Below, piece after piece: positions 23,095-23,191 of a DNA stretch of 23,191 nucleotides. How positions within the stretch are numbered: the stretch's first letter is position 1; every line of letters starts with the position of its first letter. Origin of the DNA: Chloroflexota bacterium. GTDB lineage: Bacteria > Chloroflexota > Dehalococcoidia > Dehalococcoidales > JAUYDJ01. The stretch is taken from the NCBI GenBank assembly GCA_030690025.1, contig JAUYDJ010000259.1, forward strand, positions 1 through 23,191. Reading direction: 5' to 3'. A program made the position numbers and the translations under genes. The notes under the pieces are model-generated. The model worked only from the letters and a program-made list of their open reading frames with translations. It did not search any database and was not told where the DNA came from.

Positions 23095-23191
23095 ATGGCT
23101 ATGACCGTTAAGAACTGGTTGAATGATGCCCACGGTAAGGTCGGCGAGGTGAACAAAGATTCCGTCCCGGTACACTCTTCCCGAAAACAAA
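23095..23191 (+). CDS. Start of an unidentified gene (runs off the window)
   Basis: An open frame beginning MAMTVKNWLNDAHGKVGEVN continues to the window end. AAAGGAG lies 11 nt before the ATG, a little far. It follows the response regulator by 43 nt on the same strand and may share its transcript. Too short to identify. Confidence 0.5.
   Translation, partial: MAMTVKNWLNDAHGKVGEVNKDSVPVHSSRKQ

Overview
The window looks like a chromosomal segment from a monoderm, moderately GC-rich bacterium, most plausibly a Chloroflexota relative of the Dehalococcoidia. This is an inference from gene content: an archaellin-like gene in a bacterial context, tandem PAC2 proteins, a GYD-domain protein, a short FtsZ beside FtsA, and many SigA-type promoters with extended -10 elements. 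No rRNA, CRISPR array or transposase gene was seen. Most genes are housekeeping or metabolic, separated by short accessory patches.

Layout. Positions 1-1214 (minus) hold a redox/histidine cluster: a four-cluster ferredoxin, hisH overlapping it, and the start of an FAD-dependent oxidoreductase that runs off the window. Positions 1465-2979 (minus) hold a GYD-domain protein and an MFS transporter. Back-to-back promoters at 3030-3092 separate these from ackA (apparently leaderless) and a Cys-nucleophile alpha/beta hydrolase (3102-5410, plus). Positions 5436-6390 hold a secreted-protein ORF and a small unknown protein joined by a 16-bp hairpin that buries the second gene's Shine-Dalgarno, bounded by two terminators. 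Positions 6414-8362 hold two Ala/Glu-rich coiled-coil ORFs in the same reading frame, separated by one TAA; the second has a C-terminal membrane anchor. Then come rlmN, a 95-bp terminal-inverted-repeat element, an M20 metallopeptidase and a hairpin-rich repeat.

The cell-division block (11081-14156, minus) reads small unknown gene, ftsA, ftsZ, a 17-bp hairpin, then a winged-helix-like gene. After a DUF5343 gene (14352-15056, plus) and a gap, there are two overlapping PAC2 paralogues (15464-17180, plus), a small convergent gene, a short DnaJ-type chaperone and tRNA-Val(CAC). The msrP-msrQ methionine sulfoxide reductase operon (18730-20330, minus) lies between that tRNA and a tRNA-Val(GAC)-like 3' fragment at 20401-20448, which resembles the footprint of an integrated islet. 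Next come gene remnants, a bidirectional terminator, an archaellin gene (minus), a divergent NarL/LuxR response regulator (plus), and the start of an unidentified gene at the right edge.

The observations most worth following up are the single in-frame stop between the coiled-coil ORFs, the hairpin that appears to couple 5586-5969 to 6003-6326, the archaellin/response-regulator pair, and the tRNA-flanked msrPQ islet.
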